Of a stretch of DNA of 64,000 nt, positions 40,905-53,320 are shown piece by piece; the first letter of the stretch is position 1, and every line of letters begins with the position of its first letter. The stretch comes from Omphiscola glabra. Its lineage: Eukaryota; Mollusca; Gastropoda; Lymnaeidae. The stretch covers positions 26,381,896 through 26,445,895 of the forward strand of contig OZ024808.1 in the NCBI GenBank assembly GCA_964017045.1, read 5' to 3'. A program made the position numbers and the translations under genes. The notes beneath the pieces were generated by a model. It searched no databases. It worked only from the letters and a program-made list of their open reading frames with translations, and was not told the DNA's origin.

Positions 40905-43900
40905 ACACGCCACATCGTCTCTATAGTATCTTTGGTTCGCCCTCACCCCACCACACGCCACATAGTCTCTATAGTATCTTTGGTTCGCCCTCACCCCACC
41001 ACACGCCACATCGTCTCTATATTATCAGTTCGCCCTCACCCAATCACAGGCCACATCGTCTCTATAGTATCTTTGGTTCGCCCTCACCCCACCAAACGCC
41101 ACATCGTCTCTATAGTATTAGTTCGACCTCACCACACTACACGCCACATCGTCTCTATAGTATCAGTTCGCCTTCACCCCACCACACGCCACATCGTCTC
41201 TATAGTATCCGTTCGCCCTCACCCCACCACACGCCACATCGTCTCTATATTATCATTGGTTCGCCCACACCCCACCACACGCCACATCGTCTCTATAGTA
41301 TCATTGGTTCGCCCTCACCCACCACACGCAACATCGTCTCTATAGTATCATTGGTTCGCACTCACCCCACCACACGCCACATTATCTCAATAGTATCTTT
41401 GGTTCGCCCTCACCCCACCACACGCCACATCGTCTCTATAGTATCAGTTCGCCTTCACCCCACCACACACCACATCGTCTCTATAGTATCTTTGGTTCGC
41501 CCTCACCCCACCACACGCAACATCGTCTATATAGTATCAGTTCGACCTCACCCCACCACACGTCACATCGTCTTTATAGTATCTTTGGTTCGCCCTCACC
41601 CCACCACACGCCACATCGTCTCTATAGTATCAATTCGACCTTATCCCACCACACACCACATCATCTATATAGTATCTTTGTTTCGCCCTCACCCCACCAC
41701 ACGCCACATCGTCTCTATAGAATCAGTTCGCCCTCACCCCACCACACGCCACATCGTCTCTATAGTATCAGTTCGCCCTCATCCCACCACAAACCACAAC
41801 ATCTATATAGCATCTTTGGTTCGCCCTCACCCCACCACACGCCACATCGTCTCTATAGTATCTTTGGTTCACCCTCACCCCACCACATCGTCTATATAGT
41901 ATCTTTGGTTCGCCCTCACCCAACCACACGCCGCATCGTCTATATAGTATCAGTTCTCCTTCACCCAACCACACGCCACATTGTCTCTATAGTATTAGTT
42001 CACCCGCACCCCACCACACACCACATCGTCTCTATAGTATATTTGGTTCACCCTCACCCCCACCACACGCCATATCGTCTCTATAGTATCTTTGGTTCGC
42101 CCTCACCCAACCACACGCCACATCGTCTTTATAGTATCATTAGTTTGTCCTCACCCCACCACACGCCACATCGTCTCTATAGTATCATTAGTTTTCTTTC
42201 ACCCCACCACACGCCACATCATCTCTATAGTATCATTGTTCCCTCCACCCCACCACACGCCACATCGTCTCTATAGTATCTTTGGTTCCCCCCACACCAC
42301 CACACACCACATCGTCTCTATAGTATCATTGGTTCCCCCACCCCACCACACGCCACATCGTCTCTATAGTATCATTGGTTTCCCCCAAATAACCACACGC
42401 CACATCATCTCTATAGTATCATTGGTTCGCCCTCAACCCACCACACGCCACATCGTCTCTATAGTATCATTGGTTTCCCCCACAACACCACACGCCACAT
42501 CATCTCTATAGTATCATTGGTTCGCCCTCACCCCACCACACGCCACATAATCTCTATAGTATCATTGGTTCGCCCTCACTCCACCACACACCACATCATC
42601 TCTATAGTATCATTGGTTCCCCTCTACCCCACCACACGCCACATCATCTCTTTAGTATTATTAGTTCTCCCTCACCCCACCACACGCCACATCATCTCTA
42701 TAGTATCATTGATTCCCCACTCCACCACACGCCACATCGTCTCTATAGTATCATTGGTTCGCCCTCACCTCACCACACGCCCCATCGTCTCTATAGTATC
42801 ATTGTTCCCCCAACCCCACCATATGCCACATCATCTCTATAGTATCTTTGGTTCGCCCTCACCCACCACACGCCACATCATCTCTATAGTATCTTTGGTT
42901 CGCACTCACCCACCACACGCCACATCGTCTCTATAGTATCAGTTCGCCCTCACCCCATCACAGGCCACATCGTCTCTATAGTATTAGTTCGCCCTCACCC
43001 CACCACACGCCACATCTTCTTTATAGTATCAGTTCGCCCTCACCCCACCACATGCCACATCATCTCTATAGTATCTTTGGTTCGCCCTCACCCACCACAC
43101 GCCACATCATCTCTATAGTATCTTTGGTTCGCACTCATCCCACCACACGCCAAATCGTCTCTATAGTATCAGTTCGCCCTCACCCCATCACAGGCCACAT
43201 CGTCTCTATAGTATTAGTTCGCCCTCACCCCACCACACGCCACATCGTCTTTATAGTATCAGTTCGCCCTCACCCCACCACATGCCACATCATCTCTATA
43301 GTATCTTTGGTTCGCACTCACCCCACCACACGCCACATCGTCTGTATAGTATTAGTTCGCCCTCATCCCATCACAGGCCACATCGTCTCTATAGTATCTT
43401 TGGTTCGCCCTCACCCCACCACACGCCACATCGTCTCTATAGTATCAGTTCGCCCTCACCCCATCACAGGCCACATCTTCTCTATAGTATCTTTGGTTCG
43501 CCCTCACCCCACCAAACGCCACATCGTCTCTATAGTATTAGTTCGCCCTCAACCCACCACACGCCACATCGTCTCTATAGTATCAGTTCGCCCTCACCCC
43601 ACCACACACCACATCGTCTCTATAGTATCAGTTCGCCCTCACCCCACCACACGCCACATCGTCTCTATAGTATCAGTTCGCCTTTACCCCACCACACGCC
43701 ACATCGTCTCTATAGTATCAGTTCGCCCTCACCCCAACACACGCCACATAGTCTCTATAGTATCAGTTCGCCCTCACCCCACCACACGCCACATCGTCTC
43801 TATAGTATCCGTTCGCCCTCACCCCACCACACGCCACATCGTCTCGATAGTATCATTGGTTCGCCCTCACCCCACCACACGCCACATCTTCTCTATAGTA

Positions 43901-44745
43901 TCATTGGTTCGCCCTCACCCCACCACACGCCACATCGTCTCTATAGTATCTTTGGTTCGCCCTCACCCCACCACACGCCACATCGTCTCTATAGTATCAT
44001 TGGTTCGCCCTCACCCCACCACACGCCACATCGTCTCTATAGTATCATTGGTTCGCCCTCACCCCACCACAAGCCACATTATCTCTATAGTATCATTAGT
44101 TTTCGCTCACCTAACCACACGCCACATCATCTCTATAGTATCATTGTTCCCTCCACCCCACCACACGCCACATCGTCTCTATAGAACCTTTGGTTCGCCC
44201 TCACCCCACCACACGCCACATTATCTCTATAGTATCATTAGTTCTCCCTCACCCCACCACACGCGACATCGTCTCTATAGTAGTATCATTGGTTCCCCCT
44301 CACCCCACCTCTCGCCACATCGTCTCTATAGTAGTATCATTGTTCCCCCTCACCCCACCACACGCCACCTCATCTCTATAGTAGTATCATTGGTTCCCCT
44401 TCACCCCACCCTAAGCCACATCGTCTCTATAGTAGTATCATTGGTTCCCCCTCACCCCCACCACACGCCACATCGTCTCTATAATATCTTTGGTTCCCCC
44501 TCACCCCACCCTACGCCACATCGTCTCTATAGTAGTATCATTGGTTCACCCTAACCCCCACCACACGCCACATCGTCTCTATAATATCTTTGGTTCCCCC
44601 TCACCCCACCACACGCCACATCGTCTCCATAGTATTATTGGTTCCCCTCACCCCACCACAAGCCACATCGTCTCCATAGTATCATTGGTTCCCCTCACCC
44701 CACCACACACCACCTCATCTCTATAGTATCATTGGTTACCACACC
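40905..44745. repeat. 3.8-kb minisatellite, 45/48/51-bp units
   Basis: About 80 units of CCACACGCCACATCGTCTCT then ATAGTATC(ATT/TTT)GGTTCGCCCTCACCCCA. Unit lengths vary mainly by 3 bp (the CAGTTCG variant is 45, the ATTGGTTCG variant 48, the duplicated TAG variant 51). The 45-bp variant clusters around 43.4-43.8 kb and the 51-bp variant around 44.3-44.55 kb. Confidence 0.95.
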
Positions 44746-44749
44746 CAAC

Positions 44750-45740
44750 CCACCTCACTTTGCAGCCTATCATACTTAAAGGAAGATTCTTAAGTTACAC
44801 TAAGCAGTAATTCAAATCAAACGCACTCAGTTAGACAAGTAAGCCGATAATGTAAACCAAACGGGTTAAGTTACACAAGGAAGCCGATATATTTTTACAC
44901 CGCTGGTACTGATGTAGACATTGTGAAATGTTAATAATTCTTCCACGATGGTAAATGTCAACGCCCCCATATCTGCCTGGGAGTCGTCAACAGAGGATGG
45001 CAAAATAATCAATGCCAACGTCTCGAAATTATCGTTGGCATTAATTGAAGTGACGTATGCCTTAATCGGTAACAGGAGTGATGACGGTACGGGAGGAATT
45101 CACTAGCAAGGACCGGAAGTTAGGTCCCAGTATTCACAACCAATCTGTAACGTGAGTTCCTAATGCAATGGTTTCGAACAGATGAATGACATATTTTTCG
45201 TTAATAACATGCACTCAATTTCTTTTAAATTGTAATTATTTTTGTTTAATTTAAAAATAAATAAATAATTGTATTTATGAAATGAACTGTGTTGTTTGTC
45301 TTTTGATTTATTTTTTTTAATTGAAAAAAGGTGGGGATCACAAAACTAAGATTATATAAAAATTATTGCCTTGTTATCATATTTATGATCAGATTCTGAG
45401 GCAGTTTTTGTAGCGGGGAAATAAAAATGTATTTGATCTAAAGTATGATTTTGAGATCAAGCCAACATTTGGTAACCCGTACGTGGAGTTTTGGCGGCAG
45501 ACGAACATTTCATCTATCATGACTGTGTAACTATTTTGTGAAGCTCCTTGTTAAATTTACAATATTTAGTGGAACCCGGTTATTGTATGACTGTCCAGCT
45601 TTGCTCACGGCAAAGAACTAGGCTCCATATTTCTGAACTTTCTGATGTAAAATTCCTAACACGTGACTTGTAACGGGAAATAATTTTTAAAACCTAACTA
45701 CAACTACAACCAAACAACAACAAAACCAGGAACATGTATT
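44750..45740. other. Non-repetitive gene-free stretch
   Basis: AT-rich single-copy-looking DNA. No frame, domain or transposon end that I can support. Confidence 0.6.
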
Positions 45741-45744
45741 ACTC

Positions 45745-46510
45745 CAACGAAAGCATCCATCACATAACGCGAATTGGGAAGTAAAAATGTTAGAAGTCAG
45801 CCATCATATAAGACGAATTGGGCAGGGATGAGAATAGAAGGCATCTATCGCATCATATGCATTGGTCATGGCTAAACATCATCCATCTCATCAGAGGAAT
45901 TGGACAGGGGAGTGGCTAGAAGCCATCCATCGCATCATAGGAATATGGCAGGAAAGAGGTTAGAAGACCCCCATCGCATCAGAGGTATTCAGCATGCAAG
46001 AGGTTAGAAGCCATCCGTCGCATCAGAGGTCTTCAGCAGGCAAGAGGTTAGAAGCCATCCATCGCATCAGAGGAATAGGGCAGGCAAGAGGTTAGAAGCC
46101 ATCAATCGCATCAGAGGAATAGGGCAGGCAAGAGGTTAGAAGCCATCCGTCGCATCAGAGGAAAAGGCAGGCAAGAGGTTAGAAGCCATCCATCGCATCA
46201 GAGGAATAGGGCAGGCAAGAGGTTAGAAGTAGAAGTCACCCGTCGCATCAGAGGAATAGGGCAGGCAAGAGGTTAGAAGCCATCCATCGCATCAGAGGAA
46301 TAGGGCAGGCAAGAGGTTAGAAGTAGAAGTCATCCGTCGCATCAGAGGAATAGGGCAGGCAAGAGGTTAGAAGCCATCCATCGCATCAGAGGAATAGGGC
46401 AGGCAAGAGGTTAGAAGTAGAAGTCATCGGTCGCATCAGAGGAAAAGGGCAGGCAAGAGGTTAGAAGCCATCCATCGGATCAGAGGAATAGGGCAGGCAA
46501 GAGTTCAGTT
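45745..46510. repeat. About 44-bp minisatellite
   Basis: GGCAGGCAAGAGGTTAGAAG followed by CCATCCATCGCATCAGAGGA. Some units carry an extra TAGAAGTAGAAG insertion, which alternates in places to give a higher-order pattern. Confidence 0.9.
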
Positions 46511-46847
46511 GCTATTCGTGTATCATTGGATAAGCTGGCTAAGTAAGTATCATACATTAAGACAGGCACCGCGTCACTGAATCAAGTTAGTCTTTATATT
46601 ACTCTATCTTCCATTGCACAATGTAGTTATGTTCCATTCTCTCCGAGACAACACGTTCAGCACAGTATTATGACGGGAAAAGATGGAAGCGTTGGAGACG
46701 CCAAGAATTGGAGCTGATGTTGTTGTTAGTCCCTTTGTAACGGAGCTTTGTAGTGTAAATTGGCCAGAAAAACAATATATTTCAACAATACTTCTTAAGC
46801 CAAAACTGATTTGAAATTCTGAATATTTCAAAATCTTGCTAATTTCA

Positions 46848-46978
46848 ACACCAGGACATTGAGGCATCTTGCTTTACCTAGGACAATGAGGCATCTTGCT
46901 TAACCTAGGACAATGAGGCATCTTGCTTTACCTAGGACAATGAGGCATCTTGCGTTACCTAGGACAATGAGACATCTT
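46848..46978. repeat. 27-bp tandem repeat
   Basis: GAGGCATCTTGCTTTACCTA, about five copies. Confidence 0.85.
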
Positions 46979-47540
46979 CCTTTTCCTTTACAGAAGTTGT
47001 AAACCTAAAGTTTAGCAATTACAAGAAGCGGCACAAATTTGTAAACAAAAACAAAGCGCTGACATGAAGGCATTTAAACGTAAACAAAATAAATTACGAA
47101 ACGATTTCAAGAATGAAATATGAATGTGGTTCTATATGTTTTTAATTGATATTGAATAATGAGTTGATTAATTTTAAATTTCTGCAAAATAGAATTCTTG
47201 AGATTGCTTAATTAAAAAAACAACACATTTCTACAAGGAAAGAAATTTCTGTTTGGTTGTTTCTTGGTTCCTAATTGGTCGGGAAAATTAAAAATGATAC
47301 TTAATTCATCGTCGACTCCAATTAACGGGTTCATAACAAAACAAATTATCGCCCTCTTTAAATCTCCCTAGTTTGAACAGTTTAAACGCTCACAAAACAA
47401 TCTCTCTTGTTTTCTTGTAAAACAAATATCATTGTTCAAATGAATATGTGTGTGTACAATGTGTGGAATATTTGTGTGTACAAGATGTGTATACGCTTGA
47501 CTCATTTCGCAATGATGTTTTTTTCGGCAACTTTCTGCAG

Positions 47541-47622
47541 CGCCAACGTCCAAGCTACTGCTGCAGTTAGACCAGTTCCATCTCATTCGATGCCGTGAGA
47601 TCCCTCAAATATTTTACTTTCT
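47541..47622 (+). CDS. Candidate isolated coding exon
   Basis: An 82-nt open segment sits between an acceptor with a T-rich tract (CAACTTTCTGCAG) and a consensus donor (CT/GTAAGT). One frame reads TSKLLLQLDQFHLIRCREIP, a helix-like sequence. No partner exons were recognised nearby, so this may be a chance exon. Confidence 0.25.
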
Positions 47623-48104
47623 GTAAGTCTTAGTAAAGACCGTAGTTGTTTGGGCTTAAAGACAGTGGTTTACACTCGTAAAATGCTTTATGCAATATTT
47701 TTAAAAGACACAATACAAGAGAAATTCTCAAACCGTTCGGACCTTAATCAGCGTCTGTTGTTGAGACCGAATAATCTCATATGTACCAGGTCTCAGAATC
47801 TGTCTTATATTGAAAAACTGTCTTATAGTAAGAGTATCTTATGCTTAAGAGCGTTCTTAACGTAAGTCTCATAACTGTCCTATAGTAAGAGTCTGTTTTC
47901 TATTATAAAACTGACTTTTTATGAGAATTTGCCTTATATTGCGAAACTCTCGTATTTCGAGAGTCTGTCTTCAGTACAAAACTGTCTCATAAAATGAGTG
48001 TCTTATGCAAGGAGTCTTTCTTTTCCGATAGAATATTTTCTGTTGAGTCTATTCAACTGATAGAATTCAAAAATTAAAAAAAGAATAGATTACTAGATTT
48101 TTGT

Positions 48105-48515
48105 ATTTTTTGCTATCTCTACGTATAATTTCAGTGTTAACCCCTTGCTATCTCTACGTATAATTTTAGTGTTTACCCCTTGCTATCTCTACGTATAATT
48201 TCAATGTTAACCCCTTGCTATCTCTACGTATAATTTCAGTGTAAACCCCTTGCTATCTCTACGTATAATTTCAGTGTTAACCCCTTGCTATCTCTACGTA
48301 TAATTTCAGTGTTAACCCCTTGCTATCTCTACGTATAATTTTAGTGTTTACCCCTTGCTATCTCTACGTATAATTTCAATGTTAACCCCTTGCTATCTCT
48401 ACGTATAATTTCAGTGTAAACCCCTTGCTATCTCTATGTATAATTTCAGTGTTAACCCCTTGCTATCTCTACGTATAATTTCAGTGTTAACCCTTTGCTA
48501 TTTCTACGTATTATT
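48105..48515. repeat. 35-bp minisatellite, about 11 copies
   Basis: TTGCTATCTCTACGTATAAT units every 35 bp. TTTCAGTGTTA, TTTTAGTGTTT and TTTCAATGTTA variants recur in the same order, so blocks of several units were duplicated together. It lies just 3' of the peptide-precursor exon. Confidence 0.9.
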
Positions 48516-48639
48516 GACTTATTAATTAGATGATCCTACTGTTTGGCCTATGTTCTTAATTTTTTGTATATACTATGTCATGCAAATTTCACTTATCTCT
48601 AAACACTGAAGTCTATAAATAGACCAAAATTTTTTTTTT

Positions 48640-49053
48640 TTAGCCATAACGAAAGACGTTGGATCCAGTCTCCTGATTGTCTGGTCTGGGCAGCCCCGGA
48701 CTAATGTGCTGGGCTCTTGCAGACGCGGGCAGATATCCGAGCGGCTGCCAAAACATCTTTCGTTTCATCCCCCTCATGGGGAAGTCCCCACCCATCCTTG
48801 CCGGGAAGGTGCTCGCGGCGGAAGTCCTTTTTTGATCGCTGATGGCAGATTCCAGTTTTTGGAGCGTCAAAGCATGAGCCTTAAGGACGCCCAGTATCGT
48901 CTCCTGCGTGAGCTCTGTGGGGATGTAAGCTCGTCTCTCCTTCTCACGGGTGTCATCTAGCTGTTCTTCCGGGTCAAAGGTTAAGGTTGGACACGTGCAT
49001 GCGGATAGAATTGTTAACAAAACTATAGCACACGTTACATTAGATGACGTCAT
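48640..49053 (-). CDS. Putative secreted peptide (neuropeptide-like) precursor exon
   Basis: A 137-residue frame runs from an ATG at 49053 (A at -3) to the TAA at 48640-48642. A good acceptor (CTATCTTTCAG on the minus strand) lies about 45 nt upstream, so this is probably the coding exon of a gene with an upstream 5' UTR exon. The N-terminus (TSSNVTCAIVLLTILSACTC) looks like a signal peptide. An acidic/helical middle (LTQETILGVLKAHALTLQKL) is followed by a KRK site. After it come MFWQPLGYLPASARAQ and a C-terminus ending NVFRYG. A terminal Gly directly before the stop is the usual amidation donor, so an RY-amide-like end is possible. I did not recognise the family. Confidence 0.5.
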   Translation of the reverse strand: MTSSNVTCAIVLLTILSACTCPTLTFDPEEQLDDTREKERRAYIPTELTQETILGVLKAHALTLQKLESAISDQKRTSAASTFPARMGGDFPMRGMKRKMFWQPLGYLPASARAQHISPGLPRPDNQETGSNVFRYG

Positions 49054-49439
49054 TGTAGATCGTTGAAAAGGGGGCACGGATGTTTCACTTGTTACAATCT
49101 GAAAGATAGATCATAACAGAAATCAAAGTTAAGAAGTACGTTGATTAAAATACGGGATTAAAGATGGTGTATGAAGTCATGGGTACTCATAAAATATTTT
49201 ATAACAGTTTAAATTTATAAAAATTGAAGGCGTGGCTAAGAGGGGAGAAATGTTCCCGGGCGCCACACTAGAGGGGGTTCCAAGATGGGCTTTGTTGTTA
49301 TTTTATTGATTAAAATATTAGGTTTCAGCGTCGTGGTTTAAAGGGAAAAAGGGGGGGGGGCGTGAAAATGAATCTTTTCCCCCGGCTCACAACACTCTGG
49401 CTACGCCCCTGTTTGTCATAATGAAGTAGTGCCAGGAAA

Positions 49440-49645
49440 ACAAAAATCCTAGTGCCAAAAATCATGCAGCGCACAACTAGGGGAGGGAGAAAAAGAGAAA
49501 GACGGAGAAAAAGATGGGAAGATAACATCAAAGAGTGGACGGGACTAAAACTAGTCGATGCTATGCGTAATGCAGAAGACCGAGAGGAATGGAGAAGGAT
49601 AGTTTTCATGTCATCTGTGGCGCCGCAACGGTCCAAAAACTAAGG
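49440..49645 (+). mobile_element. RTE-like LINE C-terminal fragment
   Basis: An open frame reads RGGRKRERRRKRWEDNIKEW, then EDREEWRRIV and SSVAPQR, the very common C-terminal end of RTE-type polyproteins in invertebrates, followed by (ATG)n. It is about 200 bp only. Confidence 0.8.
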
Positions 49646-50297
49646 GACATGATGATGATGAGAGCCCAAAATGTACTATTCCTCTTTAGGCCACACGCCA
49701 AGTCCGGACAGCCGAGGACCCGTGATCTGTAGGTCTAACGTGAATGAAATTTAGGGCTCATTTAGAGGAACATGGGCTAGAAAGAGAGGACGCGTTTAAG
49801 TAAAAAGAAAAATACAAATACATCACCACGGCCGAGGTTCCCAGCTTTTGGTACCGGTCATGACCCCATTTAATAGAAGCAAGTTGACAAGCGACACTCA
49901 AAACATAAAGTAATAATAATACGTTTATAGAAAAAACGTAGAAACTAAATGCAGTGTTATGGGAGTATTCTAACTTGACTAAGACACCGAGCATTTCTTG
50001 AACATTCTTTGTTTCACAAGTTCAATCTTAGGGTCATCGACCCCCACAGAACAATCTCCTAATGGGAACGAGGCAAGCCAGGCAACGCCTTCCAGGCACG
50101 TATAGACTCGTGCTCCTGATCACATTGCAATTTTCTGTGTGTTTGACTGATTTTGGTTTCGTTATTTCTATATTGGGATATCCGCCATGGACAGCTGCTT
50201 TGATTCGGCTACTTTTTGTGTCCCTCCAAACTTCAGACTTTGGCTTTTCTTCGTGGCAAAGCTCAGTTAAATTTCCCGCCTACACGGTCGGCCATCT

Positions 50298-51349
50298 TTG
50301 TTGTCATCACGATCACTGTTCGAGCAAGTCGATGATAAGGTCAGTGACACCCCACCCCCCGGGCCACACAGAGGTAACCGACCGGTGCCTGTATACACCC
50401 ATGATAGTCTCTTGTCAATGAATGTCGAGCGTACGCACCTGATCGCTGACCTCGTGTGTCGACTGAAAGAACTTTTGATTGGTCGAGGCCTGCCCCGGAA
50501 GCGCACCCGCCGTGGTGGTAGACGAAAAGAACAACTTGTCACTCATTCATCATCAAAGCTTACTCTACGCTACTCTAACCATGCTAAACTTATTCACATG
50601 AAAATCTCTCCACCTTCCAGCAATAGACAGATTTGCATCGCCTCATTCAACGCTCAGCCGCTTGGCGCGTATGAGAAACGCATCGCAGCCTCCGAATTTA
50701 TCACAGATAGGCAGATTGACATTCTGTTTATCCAGGAGACCTGGTTTCGGCTGACTGGCGATGAGGGGGAAAAGCGCCGATCTCGCTCCATCTGGCTTTT
50801 CTGCCCGATCATTTTCTCGTTCAATTCGCGGTGGAGGCCTTGCTGTTATCTTTAGAGAAACGTTGTCCCATCACACAGCCTTTGTGACAGACTTTCCATT
50901 CGCCAACACATCTTTTGAAGCAGTTCAACTTACCTTGTCAGTTGCCCCTGCAGAACGTTCATTTTATGAGCATTTATCGCTCGTAAGAAAAATAAACTGA
51001 CGGATGCAGTGTTTCATAGAGAATTCCCGGTTCTGCATTGGCCGGGGCTTATATGGTAGTTGGCGATATGAACATTCACTTCGACCAGCCACAGCACCCC
51101 TCCACTGCCAGGATGATAGATCTTTTGGACTTATTTAGTCTTTACCAATCAGTCGACCAACCGACTCATAATCGTGGACATGTTATTGATTGGGTGCTAC
51201 ATGTGTCTCAGGATGGTGTAGTTACATATACTTCAATCAACCAAGAGCTGTCCTCTGATCACTTCTGTGTTGTTTGCGAGCGTAGTGTAGGTACCCCCCA
51301 TCCTCTCCCTCAGTACAGGGAGGTCCGCAGTCTGCGTACCATAAACTGA
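50298..51349 (+). pseudogene. LINE apurinic-type endonuclease remnant
   Basis: Broken into at least three frames. Conserved pieces are the ASFN strand, the FIQETW strand with its Glu, GDMNIHFD and a final SSDHF containing the catalytic-type Asp-His. This order defines the endonuclease domain of CR1/L2/Jockey-type LINEs. Stops between about 50850 and 51040 break the domain. Confidence 0.75.
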
Positions 51350-52619
51350 GATGACTTTAAGCTGAGATATCTTTAAGCTGAGATGACTTTAAGCACGACA
51401 TGAGTTTAAAAGTGTCCCCAGCCCTCTGTCCTACTTTGGAAACGCTAGAAAGTTTTTCAACAGATCTATTACGTTGCCAAGAAGCGCGTGAACCAGATTG
51501 TTTGTCGTGCTAAGACTTTGTATTTTAGCCAAAAGACAATTATGAGTATAACCCGCAGGCAGTTGTATGATGTTTGTAGCCCCCCTCAGAGGGAGTAACA
51601 AAGGAACTGCTCCCCCTTCAGTGTATCCGTTGCCCCAGCAACCAGATATTTTCTGTAATTTCTTTACAAGCAAAATTGCTGACACTGAAGCTGAGCTTGA
51701 TCTTCTTGACCTACCGCCCTAGATTTGTTAGTTCACATTTCGATGTTTTTAATCCTGTTTCAGAACCAGGGGCCAAAAGTATTGTTATGTAGACGACGTG
51801 TTTACGTCATCTTTCCCCAATGAATGAGCTCTAGCTGACCTTAATTCGGCTGCACTGCGCTATTAGTAGGGTGTGGATTACTAAATATCGTATCCCTTTG
51901 ACCTCGGTTCCAATTAACTATAATCTATGGTCTGCTTATTCTTAGAACTTTGTAGAAAGTTTGAGAGTCGATTAAAATGTGTAGTCTGGTTTCTCGAAAT
52001 GTCTTTGAAACAGGCTATATATATTGAGCGACCGGAGCGTGTGGAGATGATTTTGGCTATCATTTATCATGATATATTTTGAGCGTGTGTTATACTGTGC
52101 ATGTGTAGATTCCGTTTCATCATTGTAACCTTTTTACAACATTGTGAATTCTTTAACATTGTACCGGTACAAGCTAATCATTATTCTGTCGATAGCTTTA
52201 ATTATATTTCTTTGGATTTTGTAATTCATCATATTAAAATTTATTAATTGTAACCAGCCCTGGTTTGAGTGTCGTATTCTTTTTGTTATTGTATTTATCA
52301 TGTGGTATCGACTTTGTTGTATAATGTTTTAGAACGATCCAAATACTTAAATAATAGATTAATTTCTACATACTGATAACTGTACGTAACAGTATTATTC
52401 TGAAATCTAAACCTATGTTATGCACTTTAAACCCAATCCTCACCAACCTGTTGGTTGACTCGTCAGATCATTTGCTCCTAACGATAACCCACATTGTCAA
52501 TGAAAGATTGTCTTCTAGCACTGTTTCCTATCTTTGTGTCAGCTGTCATCAAACCATTGCTTAAGAAGCCTGGTCTAGATGAAAATAATTAAAAAAAACT
52601 ATAGTCTGTATCTAACTTA

Positions 52620-53320
52620 TCCTTTTTTATCTAAAGTCATTGAAATACTAGTTCTAAAAAAATTTTGCTTACTTGAAGGACACCCTCTTCTCAGTCCTAA
52701 TCAGACCATTCCACAGAGCAGATGAAGAAGCTCTCTTGGGAGTCACCAATGACCTTTTGCTCGCATTGGACAGCGGTGATGTCTCCCTCCTGATCCTCTT
52801 GGACCACAGTGCGGCCTTTGACACTGTTGACCATGGAACCCTTTACAAAACCCTTGAAAATTATTTTGGGATTTCTGGTTTGGTTTAGGTCCTACCTCTC
52901 CGATAGAACGCAGGCGGTCGCTGTCGATGGCTGTCTCTCCGGCAGAGCTGACTTGGTGTACGGAGTGCCACGGGGGTCAGTTTTGGGCCTGGTTCTATTC
53001 ACATTGTATACCAGGCCACTGCTCCTCTTGCTCGGAAGGCATGCTGTTGAGAGCCAGCCATTCGCAGATGACACGGCAGCTATACAATCATATACATCCC
53101 CCTCTTGTCAATGCCGCTGTCCAGACTGTGCATGTCAAGTCATGGATGAAACTAAGCAAGTTGAAGCTTAACGATGACAAACCGGAAGCACGCCTCCTTC
53201 ACAATAACAAATCATCCTCTACCTCAACTCTCCACAACTCATTTCAAGTAGGTAACTCGAGCATACAGTTTACATCCTCTGTTAGGAATCTTGGTTATAT
53301 TCTTTCTAACAACATCTAAA
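52620..53320 (+). pseudogene. LINE reverse transcriptase remnant
   Basis: [11 protein letters not shown] (motif A) and, frameshifted, VYGVPRGSVLG (motif B) and FADDTAA (motif C). The catalytic Asp pair in FADD is preserved but the frame changes between motifs A and B, so no protein could be made. Confidence 0.8.

Noticed and set aside
40865..44554. Long ORFs (344 and 500 codons) of HTPHRLYSI / RPHPTTRHIVSI repeats
   Set aside because: They are translations of a minisatellite with unit lengths divisible by 3, open in more than one frame, without a credible start, exon structure or domain.
46604..46867. 87-codon minus-strand ORF
   Set aside because: No conserved motif, no splice or start context, and a composition like the flanking non-coding DNA.
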